This document shows, piece by piece, positions 20,190 to 34,043 of a DNA stretch of 64,000 nt. The DNA is taken from NCBI GenBank assembly GCA_021234155.1, contig JAJEKV010000097.1:3164074-3228073 (forward strand), read 5' to 3'. The position numbers and the translations under genes are program-made. Every line of letters starts with the position of its first letter. Positions within the stretch are counted from its first letter, which is position 1. The DNA comes from Isoetes taiwanensis. Its lineage: Eukaryota; Streptophyta; Lycopodiopsida; Isoetales; Isoetaceae. The notes beneath the pieces were generated by a model that saw only the letters and a program-made list of their open reading frames with translations, did not search any database and was not told the origin of the DNA.

Positions 20190-23100
20190 ATATATATATA
20201 TATATATATATACATATATATATACGAAGTTTAGGGTTAGCTCCTATTGACTTCTTGTTTCACTTTTAGTAATTTGAGTTCACGGAAAAACTGTGTATGT
20301 TGATGGGAGGAAAATCTATTCCACATCTAGTGGCAATATGATCCCAGGTTAGTTTGTAAATCTGGTTTATGATTTTGTAAGACAAGTAATTCACCTTAAT
20401 AAATTCGTTTAGGAACTTTCTGGTTTTTGTCTGATGATTTCCATATGTGTAATATTATTAATGTGTTTGGCCGACTTTGATGGCAGTATTATAAAAACAA
20501 TGCTGGTTATGTGTTTTTATGAAGAAGGTTAATTTTGAACCTGTTTATTGTGGGATATTTGTGATTATATTATGACCTATCAGTATGGTAATGGGTGTTC
20601 CTTTGCCTCTGCATTATACTTGTGTTGTTTAAATCACCCTTTACGATTTCTTAGGTGTTTATTTTTTTTATTTCTCTACCCTTTAGCTATACGTCCTTAA
20701 GGGAATCAAATTATTTATTTCCTTTTTACCTTTTGACATTTAACCTTCTTGTTAACAATTGCTCATAACTGTACACTTAGGGTAGATCGTTACCTAATCT
20801 AATTTTTTCCAGAAAACCCTAACGAAGGTATGGTGCGGCTTTGTCAGATGGTTCCACGACCATGGAAATCCACTGCTCGGATATGGCGGCAAGGTAGTAC
20901 GCATGGCCTACCGACGCTTTATAGTGGGATATAACCGATTTTCCGTAATTATCATGCATGGAGCAAATGGATGCACGCGTTTTCCGGCTGGCAGCCCGAT
21001 CCAGGTGATCTAAAACAGTCCTTATCTTACAGTTCTTGTAAGCCAAGGTAACTTAACCTTTAATTGATGATGCATTACTATAATTGTGGTACAAGACAAG
21101 ATTTACTGGCTTTATATAAACCCAGGATCCCAGCCTTTGCATTTTCAAGACATGACGAGGCCGAGAGGGCTCCCCAATAAGGGTCATACCTGCGTAAGCT
21201 CATTGATTTTCTTAGAAGGAATGGCCTCGAGCACGCCAGCCTCACGACCTTCTAAATCTCAGTTGTTGGAACTCTGCAAGCAACATGGGCTTGATCCCAA
21301 CAAAGATAGTAGGGACCTTGGTATTATAAAATTCATACCGTAGGCGGGGGCCTAGTGGCAAATTGGTGAAAGGGTCAAAACCTGCCGCCAAGAATGTGGA
21401 GATTGTTCCCAATTAAAGTCCGATGGTGATGACGATTGTGATGAACCGGAGATCCAAACCAATCGGGTTTCCTTCTATTGCTTTTAATTGCCCGAGGGCT
21501 ATTTTATCTAGATTCTTAGTGTTACATTATTGTCGGTTGAATTTAGTCTTGATTTGGATATGGGATTGTTTGGGAACTAGTTGAGATGACTTGTTACCTT
21601 AATTATTCTTTTTGTACCTTGATATATTCCTTGTTAGAGTTGGGTGGCCTAGGCTCAGATCATGTTTTATCATGTCCCTTGATCCGTAACTATAATGTGC
21701 CTTATATGTGAAATTATTTCAATAGGATTTCCTATTGCTTATGAGTTAATTAATCACTGAACTTATGACTTCCTTTTCCGTAGATTGGTAGCATTTTACC
21801 TTGATATATCCCTTATTTGAGGCGTTGTCCTAAGCTCTTATTGTATCCTTGTATGTTCTGTTTAATTTGAGTTCCTTTGAGTTTACTTTCTCTGATCTGG
21901 TTATGCATGAATTTGATGGTAAAATAATAACATATGCTGTTAGGTTGGGATATGGTCAGGGTTAGTCAGTAGGTTTAAGTAGATTGTGGTATCATGTCGA
22001 TCCTTTTATCCGGTATTTCCTTCATTTGGTGATTAATTTGACAAGTCCGTACGATCCTTATTCCCCGCTTCCTGACCATGTCCTAATTTACAATCAGATT
22101 TAATCCCGGTACAACCATAGAATTTCCACAAACCTAGCTTAATAACATGCTTCTGGTCTGTTTACATCAGTGCAGGTGGATAATTGTTAAATTGTATGTT
22201 GATTTTATTTGAATCTTTTCAGTTTCCTATTATCTTAAGACACTTATTTATAGTCAGAGATAGCAGACTTTTGTATGATTAACTATAATTGTACATCATG
22301 GTCCGAGTGGCCATGCTTTGAATTCTTTTTCCTGTTTCTTCTAAATTTGAGGGTAAAGGGCGAAGGCCAAGGTTGTTCATAGCTTACCTGCTAGCATAGG
22401 CATTTTTACCCTTCTTAGGCTAACAAATGCTTCTTTGCTGCAGGTAACCGAACTCCTTCTCCCTTATCTTGTGGTTTTTAGGCATTCTGCATGCTAGCGG
22501 ATATGAACAAATGTTATATTATGTTAAGACTATATGGTAAGATGTCTTACTGGTTTATTTGTTGAAGAATTGGCAGTTGAACACATGGTATTTGGTCTTC
22601 CAAATTTATTGTTTTCATTGATGTTATTATTCTCCTTTGGTTTAATCGAAAGCTTTATTATTCATTCTTCATGGTTTTTGCATATGCTGTGAAATCTGTC
22701 TTGTTCTTTTGAAGTTTGACTCTTATGTTTATTTGATTTTGTTAAACTTTATGGCCACTTTTTGCTGGTTTAGATTCTATACAACATGCTTGGCACTTTA
22801 AAATTAGTGTTTTCTTTTTACAGCAGTTATTTTTTATCCCTTTTGATATCATATATTATTATATTTGGTAATTCTTATTCTTTCTGTTTGGCATTTTGTA
22901 TTCCCTGGTTTTTTACTTTGAACAATGTTTGCTCTTTTTTTTGCTATGATCCTTTTGCTGTTTTATTGACCTTCAGTATTCTGTTTTCGTTTGATTTTCT
23001 GTCCATGTTTGGTTTCATTAAAATTCATTTTGGAATTACGCTGGTATAGCTTTTAAACAACCCTAGGTTGTAATGGTACAGTTTAGATGTTCTCTTTGAG

Positions 23101-23228
23101 TTACATAGTTTTATTAAAATCTCTAAGGCCTCCCCTTTTGGGGTCCGATAAGTCCAATCTTCTTTTAGTTAGTTAAGAATGATTTGGATGTCTGGACAAA
23201 GTCATGAGGATTTGTTTAGTTTAGTATA
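20190..23228 (+). repeat. Downstream terminal direct repeat of copy 1
   Basis: It starts in a (TA)n tract with an internal TACATA and ends at TTTAGTTTAGTATAT, the same limits as the upstream repeat. Length is about 3.04 kb, and it lacks the Helitron, which makes it the empty-site reference. TA-rich sequence continues just beyond it (23,229-23,250). Confidence 0.9.
20830..22560 (+). pseudogene. Coding unit inside the downstream repeat of copy 1 (SAP/HeH-like)
   Basis: An open frame at 21,086-21,343 reads through KSQLLELCKQHGLDPNKDSRD; the preceding helix pair LRKLIDFLRRNGLEHA is in another frame. DGDDDCDE and a donor near 21,465 follow. The acceptor CTGCAG ends at 22,443, and the next exon begins VTELLLPYLVVF, matching VTGIISTYSQVF of copy 2. 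An earlier possible exon begins after TTTTTTCCAG (about 20,812) with the first ATG near 20,830. It is the same unit as in the upstream repeat, with different small indels. Confidence 0.5.
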
Positions 23229-27189
<3,961 letters not shown>

Positions 27190-27269
27190 ATACAAGAAAA
27201 TTAATGCGTCCCACGACATTGTTCCAGCATTTAGCATGTGATGCAAAGGCCCCTGTCATGTTCTAGGTA

Positions 27270-28270
27270 ACCAACCATTCTCTTGAGATTCTCTTGTGAT
27301 TCCTCTATATTCTTCAACATTCTATGTATTATATTTAGCATTCATGAAGATTCCCCTAGATTTGATTGAGGTGCTTACCCATGAGCATTTAGAACCTTCC
27401 AAAATAATTTATTTTGGATCTGGCAAACAATTCTAAAACACTTTTATTTTCGCATCTGGCGCTTCCCTGAGCATCTAGGATTTTTTTTTTTCAAGATTTA
27501 TATTGTACCCCTTTATTATGAAACATTTTAGAACATTCTATTGTGGCTCTTTGCAAAATCTTAAAAAAACTCTAAGATTTCATCAAGATTTTCTTAGATT
27601 CCATTAGATATTATGAATATTCCCTTAGATTCAACTAGATTTTAAGAGAATGCATTAGACTTGTAAATATTTTCCTAGATTCTCTTACAATTTATGAGAT
27701 TTCCTTATATTCCCGTTAATTCTCCTAGATTCCCTTACATTCTAGAAATTTCTAGAACATTCTAGAACTTTCTGGAACATTCTGAAACTTTCAAAACATC
27801 CTAGAACTTTCTGGAAGTATTTCCCTAGATTTCCTTACATTCCCATAGATTCCCCTACATTCTAGAACATTCTAAATCTTATTAGAACAATTTGGAACTT
27901 TCTGGAAGAATTTTCTTAGATCCCCCCTAGATTCTCTTATATTTTATAAGATTTTCTTACATTCTATTAGATTCTTAGGTTCCTTTACATTCTAGAACTT
28001 TTTAGAACATTCTAAGACTTTTTGAAACATACTAAGACTTTCAAAATATTCTAGAACTTTCTGGAAGTATTTCCCTAGATTTCCTTACATTCCCATAGAT
28101 TCCCCTACATTCTAGAACATTCTAAACTTATTAGAACAATTTGGAACTTTCCGAAGAGTTTTCTTAGATCCCCTTAGGTTCTCTTATGTTCTAGAACTTT
28201 CTAGAAGATTCTAGAACTTTCTAGAGCCTTCCAGAACATTCTAGAACTTTCTTGAACTAGCTAGAATGTT
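27270..28270. repeat. TTCTAGAA-rich block resembling a heat-shock-element array
   Basis: The block is built from TTCTAGAAC.T/A decamers and AGATTCCC words. At 28,188-28,257 fourteen successive pentamers alternate nTTCn and nGAAn in perfect register, with one imperfect unit (AGAGC). A second run lies at 27,739-27,793 with one imperfect unit. Inverted nGAAn pentamers are the binding units of heat-shock factors; three are normally enough. The regularity may simply reflect a 10-bp satellite unit. A related GAATCT-rich block lies at 43,850-44,230. Confidence 0.7.
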
Positions 28271-28337
28271 ATAGTCTATTTTATCTTAATGGGAACATTA
28301 CCCTTAAGTATATTTGAAACATAAATTCTTCATGGAA

Positions 28338-28420
28338 TTAATGCTTGGTCTAGTGGTTAGAGTGGGGGGTTTGGGGGGTTGAGTACCAGGGTTCGAATTC
28401 CCCCAATAACATAAAAAATT
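28338..28420 (+). repeat. tRNA-like head, probably a SINE or tRNA relic
   Basis: An A-box-like TGGTCTAGTGGTTAGAG at about 28,349 is followed some 25 bp later by a B-box-like GGTTCGAATTC (28,389-28,399), the spacing of an internal RNA polymerase III promoter. A cloverleaf does not close: the acceptor stem is absent and the anticodon region is G-rich. A-rich text follows at about 28,410. A tRNA-derived SINE head fits best. Confidence 0.5.
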
Positions 28421-28439
28421 TTAAAAGCCTTTTCTTAAG

Positions 28440-28745
28440 GGATGAGCATTCAACATGAGCCATAGGATCTTAGACTCAATCAACGATCAAGATCTCATCA
28501 TATAAAAGCAATATGAGCCGTAGGATCTATTACATATAATTCCCAAAGCCATGTGGACCGTAAGATATGTGCCAAGCAACGTGAGCCGTAGGATCTTGGA
28601 TCGACGGTCAGGATCAGATCAACCTGGACCGTAGGATCGTGTCTATATGAGCTGTATGTAAACTCCCAAGCCATCGGGCAGTGGGATACGTCCCAAAAGC
28701 CGCGTGAGCCGTAGGATCTTAGATCAACTGTCCTATTCAATGGGA
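28440..28745. repeat. Cluster of GAGCCGTAGGATCT words
   Basis: Variants of GAGCCGTAGGATCT or GGACCGTAGGATC occur about seven times in 300 bp, several followed by TTAGATCAAC.GTC. This word pair is common in plant intergenic repeats. No coding frame is credible. Confidence 0.6.
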
Positions 28746-28757
28746 CAAACATAAGAA

Positions 28758-28913
<156 letters not shown>

Positions 28914-29537
28914 GAGAAAGATCCAAAGAAGACTTAGTCAAATTCCCAAGCCATGACATTCAGTTCTGACCAGGATAACCTGTGCCAGACCAAACTTATC
29001 GGTTTCACAATCTACATTGGAAGAGTCTTATAGATAATACAATAATGGATCAACTAGATTTAGCCGGCCATAGTCAAGTCATGCAAACATATCATCAACA
29101 TCAGCCCTTATTGTTTTCTTAAGGTATTTCTAACACAGTATGTATTACTTACCTATGCTAGGACTTAAATTTCTGTTGTAACATCAAAAAGTACATGCTT
29201 ACCATTAGTTTAAATGTACCTAAGATAGTTACTCTATATATCCTTTCCAAAATTTCGAATTTGTGCTGTAAGAGTGGATGTCAACAAGCAGTTCAAGTAA
29301 AAAACAACTAGTATGCCACAAGCACATGTCCTTTATGGTGTTTTATATACTCAAATGTTTTACTGTTCATGCATAACAGACATCATTCATGCAGTTAAAG
29401 ATACTTTTTAATACACAACAAATTGAAACAGAGATAAAGTTTTGCTTTCATTAAGAAAATAACAAGTATTTCGTGCTTCTAGAGTGCTTCATGCTGCTAG
29501 AAGCGTGCAGCCAAAACATATGCAGAGGAAACTAAAC

Positions 29538-29786
29538 TCAAATGATATTAGACAAAAATTCTTCTTCAATAAGTTCAGCCTGCAACCTGACTTCACACTT
29601 GTAGCATTTGAGTTTAGGGTAACGAGAGAACCTGAATAACTTAAACAAGAGTTTCAGCTCATGCTGCTTAATGTTTTTCTTAACACAGAGAAAATCCCTG
29701 AACCATATGAACTTGCTTCTTATGCACTCCTTTGAATGCTTCAAACCATTAAAAACTTGAGAGTAGGTAGAGATGATTCCGGTTAC
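29538..29786 (-). CDS. Second exon of the repeat-borne gene, downstream repeat of copy 2
   Basis: After the acceptor CTGCAG (ending at 29,787) the frame runs VTGIISTYSQVFNGLKHS and on to a CYKC pair and EEEFLSNII, then stop. The phase fits the upstream exon, which ends with a whole codon (NQ) at the donor at 30,175; the 389-bp intron has stops. The exon is basic and Lys/Phe-rich, with no family recognised. In the other repeat (36,710 downward) small indels break the frame. The donor, acceptor and VT..I..Y..VF start are conserved in copy 1. Confidence 0.55.
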   Translation of the reverse strand, partial: VTGIISTYSQVFNGLKHSKECIRSKFIWFRDFLCVKKNIKQHELKLLFKLFRFSRYPKLKCYKCEVRLQAELIEEEFLSNII

Positions 29787-30175
29787 CTGCAGTAGAACCA
29801 GAGCAAGTTAGCCTTAAAACAGGGTAAAATGCTAAGCTACTAGCAGGTAAGCAAAAGAATCATCTGGCTTATCGCCCTTCAACCACACGACATGATGGTA
29901 AAAAAATAGAATAGATAAAAACAGAGTAAATAGCAGGAACAATATACGAAGTGTGGTGCTAACTGCATATCACAAAACTATAGAAGACAGAGGTATTTCC
30001 ATGGCTCTGATCCGACCTGTAAAATTGTGCCAAAACCATGTTGATACAGCAGAAAATACGCTTACCTTCCTGGGTCAAATAATATTAATAGAAGTAATGC
30101 TAGGGTATGCATGCATTTCACTAATTCCCCCCAACGGATGCTACATTAAAAAACACTAATATATTAAACCTAAAC

Positions 30176-30844
30176 CTGATTAAGTGGTACTCCGTCATCA
30201 GTAAGATCTTCAATGTTTCCAGCAAGCCCCACAATGGATCTTGTAGCAGGTGTAGTAATACTTGGCGCTTTACCATGAACAGCAATCATACATGCTCCTA
30301 TGCTAGATGCAGGGCGTTTTCCAGGATTAATCCTCTTTGCTGTAAAAATGTCTATGCCTGCCTTTCTTGCCATCTCCTCCAACTCAGATTTTTTCATAAC
30401 TGCTCCATCATGCTTGCATTCGATCCCTTTTTCCTTAAGCATGGCTACAATATCAGCCTTTGTTGGTTTCAAGTTTGAAGAACCTTCCGGCCTAGTCATT
30501 GCCTCCAAGCCCTTGTTAGGCGCAAGACAGCGCTGCTGTAGGAATTCGTTTTCCTTGTGCACACTGGGGACTTCAACTAAAAGCCATGCTTCATCCGTTC
30601 TGATCTTAAGCTTGTCCATCAAATCATTGACCATTTTTACCGCCAAGACTTCCGTCTTAGTCATTTCACCGTAATTGCAGTAGCACAGGAAGGTTAAACC
30701 ATATTTCTGGTGGATTCTAGCTGTGATACTAATTACCAAAATCACCCAGGATCTTACCACAGTGCACGGTTCAAGGCGGATTTGTGTGTAGAGCTTAAAC
30801 TTGGTATGCTTCCTTACCAGTTCGCGCATGTAATCGTACTCCAT
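30176..30844 (-). CDS. SAP/HeH-like protein encoded in the downstream terminal repeat of copy 2
   Basis: The frame from 30,844 gives 224 codons. About residue 127 onward reads KPTKADIVAMLKEKGIE, followed after ten residues by KKSELEEMARKAGIDI. Two short helix pairs, each with a hydrophobic/Lys pattern ending in KG or KAG, resemble SAP and HeH/LEM-type nucleic-acid binding folds. A basic KRINPGKRPAS linker and an acidic IEDLTDD tail follow, then the donor CAG|GTTTAG at 30,175. The N-terminal 50 codons contain a good donor (CACTGTG|GTAAGA), so the first part may be a separate exon. It probably binds element nucleic acid or chromatin; this is inference from the fold only. Confidence 0.6.
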
Positions 30845-31633
30845 AGCTGTTGTATAGTTTCAGACCCGACGAACCCTAAACTTGCAGTCTAGGTTAATCC
30901 CGTTACAATTGTCCTTGTATTTCAGAAGATACGTGTCTATACGGTCTGGTATACCATTAGATAATAAGTAAGATAGTATTTTCATATCAGCCGTCACCTA
31001 CCACTGGCGCCTCACACTCATGGTAATGATATTCGAATCTTTACTGCCAAGGTAATATGTTAGAATCCTACAAGCTAACCTATATGTCACCATCACAATA
31101 ATATGATTGTATAGACTAAGCAACCCACAAAAGTTATTTACCACCCAATGAGAATAAGATCCAAACTATATGTATACAATCGCAAAACCTGTTGCCTAGC
31201 AATTGTTACTTTTAAATCACAACCATGCAAAGAACAAATTTTGTTGTTAATGTGTAGTCAAGTGCTTATTTCGTTACCCCTATTGTAACGAGAACCCATA
31301 TGAAAAAGCCTATCCAGCTATAGATATGTCATATGCCCAGCTTATGCAAAGTGGCTCGAGCTTACTTTTTCTATTACAAGTAGGGTCACATAAAGCCCAC
31401 CCTTTAGGTTAAGTGCACCCTTCTTGTTTTTGTGTTCATTACACGTTGTTAGTATTAGTAGAAAATCTAATAATGGTTGTTAGAATGTTATGCAGTCCCT
31501 ACATACAACTGCAACCAGTATAGCCAGTGCCAACCTTTGAATATAGATATATATGTATATATATATATAAATTGCCTACCTCCTTCCGGGAAATGAAGTA
31601 GGTCCCGTCATGTAATGTATATAGGAACTGGAG

Positions 31634-31657
31634 GGGTCCCTATATACATAGGGACCC
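31634..31657 (-). promoter_or_regulatory. Perfect hairpin 3' of ORF2, copy 2
   Basis: Arms GGGTCCCTAT and ATAGGGACCC (10 bp, all paired) around a 4-nt loop, with GGAG/CTCC able to extend the stem past one mismatch. It lies 75 bp beyond the RT stop and before the terminal repeat. Its core matches the hairpin of copy 1. Confidence 0.75.
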
Positions 31658-31731
31658 ACTCCATAACCTAAGCTGTTATGTTAGTTACTACAGTTTTATG
31701 TCCTCCAATGAAAGTCAATCAGACGCTTATA

Positions 31732-33834
31732 CTAAGAAGCTATGAGAAACAAATTGCTGACATACCTTTGTCTTTTGAGATGATAAACCAAAGTCTTAAT
31801 GTCATACTGTAGTCCCGGAAGCTCAGCGATCGATAAGGCTTTATACAGTGATTTCCAAATGTCCTTAGCTTTAAATCCTTTTCCTATGAAAATCATTGCC
31901 AGATTATACAAATCAATGGCCGCATTAAGTGGATTGCTGTGCACGTAGAGGTATGGTAACACTTGTGAAATTATGACATTGCATGCCATAATATATGGTC
32001 TGCACCCAGAAGCATCAATAAACTTGGTTGCCTTGAATGGGAGCTTATCCCTCTTATCAAATCTGTAAGTGCAAAAGGTTCCATGAAATCTGTTTACTAC
32101 TTCAATGGTCATATTTAGAAAGTTGGCTCTTCTTCCGATGTAACAGTTAAACCCGTCAGAGGGCCAATAATCCGTTTCATCCTTAATTTTAAGAATATTT
32201 AGATCATAGATAGTAGAATCCATAGGACTGCCCAGTCCAAGATAATCTCTCATGAAGTAACAATTAATGCCAATTAGATCATCTATGTATCTGTATGTAT
32301 TCTTGAAAGTAGAGGCCTCCAACATTTTACCATCTTTAGCTAAGTTCATGATGAATTTCAACTCAGACAGGGCTAGGTAAAGATTACACCATGCTGGGCT
32401 GCATGGGAAACCCATAGGAATGCCTTTGATCTGCCTCCACACTTTTCCTCCCATGTTGAGAAAACAATTATTGATCAGCCAATTGTTAATGCAGCAGAAC
32501 TCGTTCATTTTTACTAGTTTCCATTTTGCATTTTTAGGATTGCTGTTTTTCCATTTAACCTCAAAGACCCCATTGCCATTTGTGGAATACCACATGTTAT
32601 TCTTTTTATGTAAGTTTCTTTGGCTGCTCCAGGCCAGCCTGCACACCTCTGCAATGATCTTGCATAGACCTTGATCACCATCCAAAGGTATATTTTCATA
32701 GCATTTCGTAATATCGCAGACAAAGAGATCATCAATTTTCCCGGGTAGGTTACACACTAGATCATAAATAGAATTGATCACCCAGGATGCTTTAATCTTG
32801 TGGTGACTAAACATATTGAACTTAGTACATTTTTCATGACATATCCGGGGCCAGACGCCAAGTATAGTGTTTAGTCCAGCTGCTGTCAAAGATGCTATGC
32901 CAGAAAAGACAGTATTATGTGCATTAGTGATCCACCTGTACTCCTTCTTGTGTGCCTTGTATATTCCTAGAAGGTATGGGAGGTCATGGCTTGTGAACCT
33001 AAGGTCACTCCCGAATTTGTCAATCTCGGACTCAATTCTAAGGATTATAGTATCAGCATTCATCTCATGTTTAGCAAAGTCTGGGCTGTCAAGCCTTTTA
33101 TAGGCTTCAGATCTGATATGCTGAGGGCAAATAAACGAGGGGTTATTGGCAGCCTTGTCAACCCCTGAGATATAGAAGTTGTCCAGTAACCATTTGCTGT
33201 TTTTGATAACATCAGGGTCACAGGACATATACTTAATCTTATTGTCCTTGTTAGTCTCAATCATCTCTATAGCACATTTTTTAGCATCGGTCAAGATATT
33301 CCCTTTGCACATACTAATTTTATCTTTTTCACTGTCCAGGAATGCAAAACTATGCAGCATAAAGAACTGTTCAATGGTGCATACTATTTCCTTTTTAAAT
33401 TGCTGTAGAGTGAAGGGTTGATCAGGGATATGGTTCAGACCCTTGCTGAACATATTTCTCAGAGCTGTATGGTGTACTAAGGTAATATCCGTTGTTCTAA
33501 TATGACCGATATCAGTGTCTATGAATCTTTGTAAAGTGGGATTCTTACAAGGACATTTCATTTCTTCCTTCATTGCAAACACCTTCCTGGGTTTGTAGAA
33601 CATAGCCTTGAGATTTTGGATGTATCTCCATCCAAACGTTGAATTGTCGAGGATATTCCTCCCTCTATCACCGAATGCTTTGATTAAATTGTCCTCAAAG
33701 AAACCACTGATTCTAAACTTGCTGACAAATTTTGAGAAGAAGCTAAAATGAATGAACTTCTTCTTTTGTTTATCTTTGGTCATAGTTAATACCCAGTTTC
33801 CATCCTCATTAAGGATTAGGGCTCTTGTTTTGCC
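31732..33834 (-). CDS. ORF2 reverse transcriptase, Penelope-like/TERT-type (copy 2)
   Basis: 683 codons from the ATG at 33,783. The frame is open 17 codons further to a splice acceptor (TTTTTCAG) at 33,835. Blocks by residue from that ATG: GVDKAANNPSFICP 207-220; KAHKKEYRWITNAHNT 276-291; FVCDITKCYENIPL 354-367 (motif A, Asp357); IKGIPMGFPCSPAW 452-465 (motif B); YRYIDD 497-502 (motif C); NFLNMTIEV 554-562; YRFDKRDKLPF 573-583. About 100 residues follow with no RNase H, integrase or GIY-YIG. The CYENIP, GIPMG..CSP, YIDD and YDKR-like boxes resemble Penelope-like elements and a YIDD RT group common in invertebrate genomes. Clade placement is inference. The frame has no stop, so activity is possible. 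Confidence 0.9.
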   Translation of the reverse strand, partial: GKTRALILNEDGNWVLTMTKDKQKKKFIHFSFFSKFVSKFRISGFFEDNLIKAFGDRGRNILDNSTFGWRYIQNLKAMFYKPRKVFAMKEEMKCPCKNPTLQRFIDTDIGHIRTTDITLVHHTALRNMFSKGLNHIPDQPFTLQQFKKEIVCTIEQFFMLHSFAFLDSEKDKISMCKGNILTDAKKCAIEMIETNKDNKIKYMSCDPDVIKNSKWLLDNFYISGVDKAANNPSFICPQHIRSEAYKRLDSPDFAKHEMNADTIILRIESEIDKFGSDLRFTSHDLPYLLGIYKAHKKEYRWITNAHNTVFSGIASLTAAGLNTILGVWPRICHEKCTKFNMFSHHKIKASWVINSIYDLVCNLPGKIDDLFVCDITKCYENIPLDGDQGLCKIIAEVCRLAWSSQRNLHKKNNMWYSTNGNGVFEVKWKNSNPKNAKWKLVKMNEFCCINNWLINNCFLNMGGKVWRQIKGIPMGFPCSPAWCNLYLALSELKFIMNLAKDGKMLEASTFKNTYRYIDDLIGINCYFMRDYLGLGSPMDSTIYDLNILKIKDETDYWPSDGFNCYIGRRANFLNMTIEVVNRFHGTFCTYRFDKRDKLPFKATKFIDASGCRPYIMACNVIISQVLPYLYVHSNPLNAAIDLYNLAMIFIGKGFKAKDIWKSLYKALSIAELPGLQYDIKTLVYHLKRQRYVSNLFLIAS

Positions 33835-34043
33835 CTGAAAAATTGTAATATATGATCAAAAGGATCAACTCATATACTGTAATGCCTATGTAGGCATTGA
33901 AACTGATAAAAGGATGCCCCATGCAACCCCTAGTGATGTTTAGTGGTAGTAAAGCTAACATTCATTAGAATAACAAACTTATAGTTTACAGTTTACTGTC
34001 TAATAATAAAAATTCACAGTCTAGATTCTGAGGTGGTACATAC
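33835..34043 (-). other. Intron between ORF1 and ORF2 of copy 2
   Basis: Donor CCAG|GTATGT at 34,043 and acceptor TTTTTCAG ending at 33,835 give a 209-bp intron. The acceptor and the first exon bases (CAAAACAAGA) recur before ORF2 of the diverged copy 1, which argues that the site is functional. The ORF1 stop lies ten bases before the donor. After splicing, the ORF2 frame is open back into the end of ORF1 in the +1 frame. Confidence 0.65.

Larger units (their letters stand above)
9437..23228 (+). mobile_element. Penelope-like/TERT-type RT retroelement, copy 1, with nested Helitron
   Basis: Long terminal direct repeats (9,437-9,901 joined to 13,609-16,187, and 20,190-23,228) flank an internal region with an ORF1 remnant (16,265-17,820) and an RT ORF2 (18,022-20,056). 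Without the Helitron the element is about 10.1 kb. The two repeats are nearly identical over long stretches, so insertion was fairly recent despite the broken frames. No integrase, protease, RNase H, tyrosine recombinase or GIY-YIG is seen. The element starts in a (TA)n tract, and after its 3' end more TA-rich sequence follows. Copy 2 at 28,925-38,489 has the same architecture in opposite orientation. Confidence 0.85.
28925..31569 (-). repeat. Downstream terminal direct repeat of copy 2
   Basis: It matches 35,853-38,489 end to end (about 2.64 kb), from GACTTAGTCAAATTCCCAAG at the low-coordinate edge to CAACCTTTGAATATAGATAT and a TA tract at the other. Small differences lie near 29,580-29,640, 30,665-30,695 and 31,430. 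Confidence 0.95.

Noticed and set aside
20225-20245. TTTAGGGTT-like text in the terminal repeats (20,228; minus strand near 37,804 and 30,885), suggesting telomere attachment as in endonuclease-free Penelope-like elements
   Set aside because: Only about one telomere unit long, at different positions in the two copies, and no telomere array is present.
20431-20460. CTGATGA in the repeat as part of a hammerhead ribozyme, known in Penelope-like elements
   Set aside because: The GAAA core and closing stems are not found at the required spacing.
9437-23228. Reading copy 1 as a standard Ty1 or Ty3 LTR retrotransposon
   Set aside because: No Gag zinc finger, protease, RNase H or integrase, and the RT boxes are of a different type.
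32420-33421. Plus-strand frames opposite ORF2 of copy 2 as separate genes
   Set aside because: They are antisense shadows of the RT frame, without domains or conservation in copy 1.
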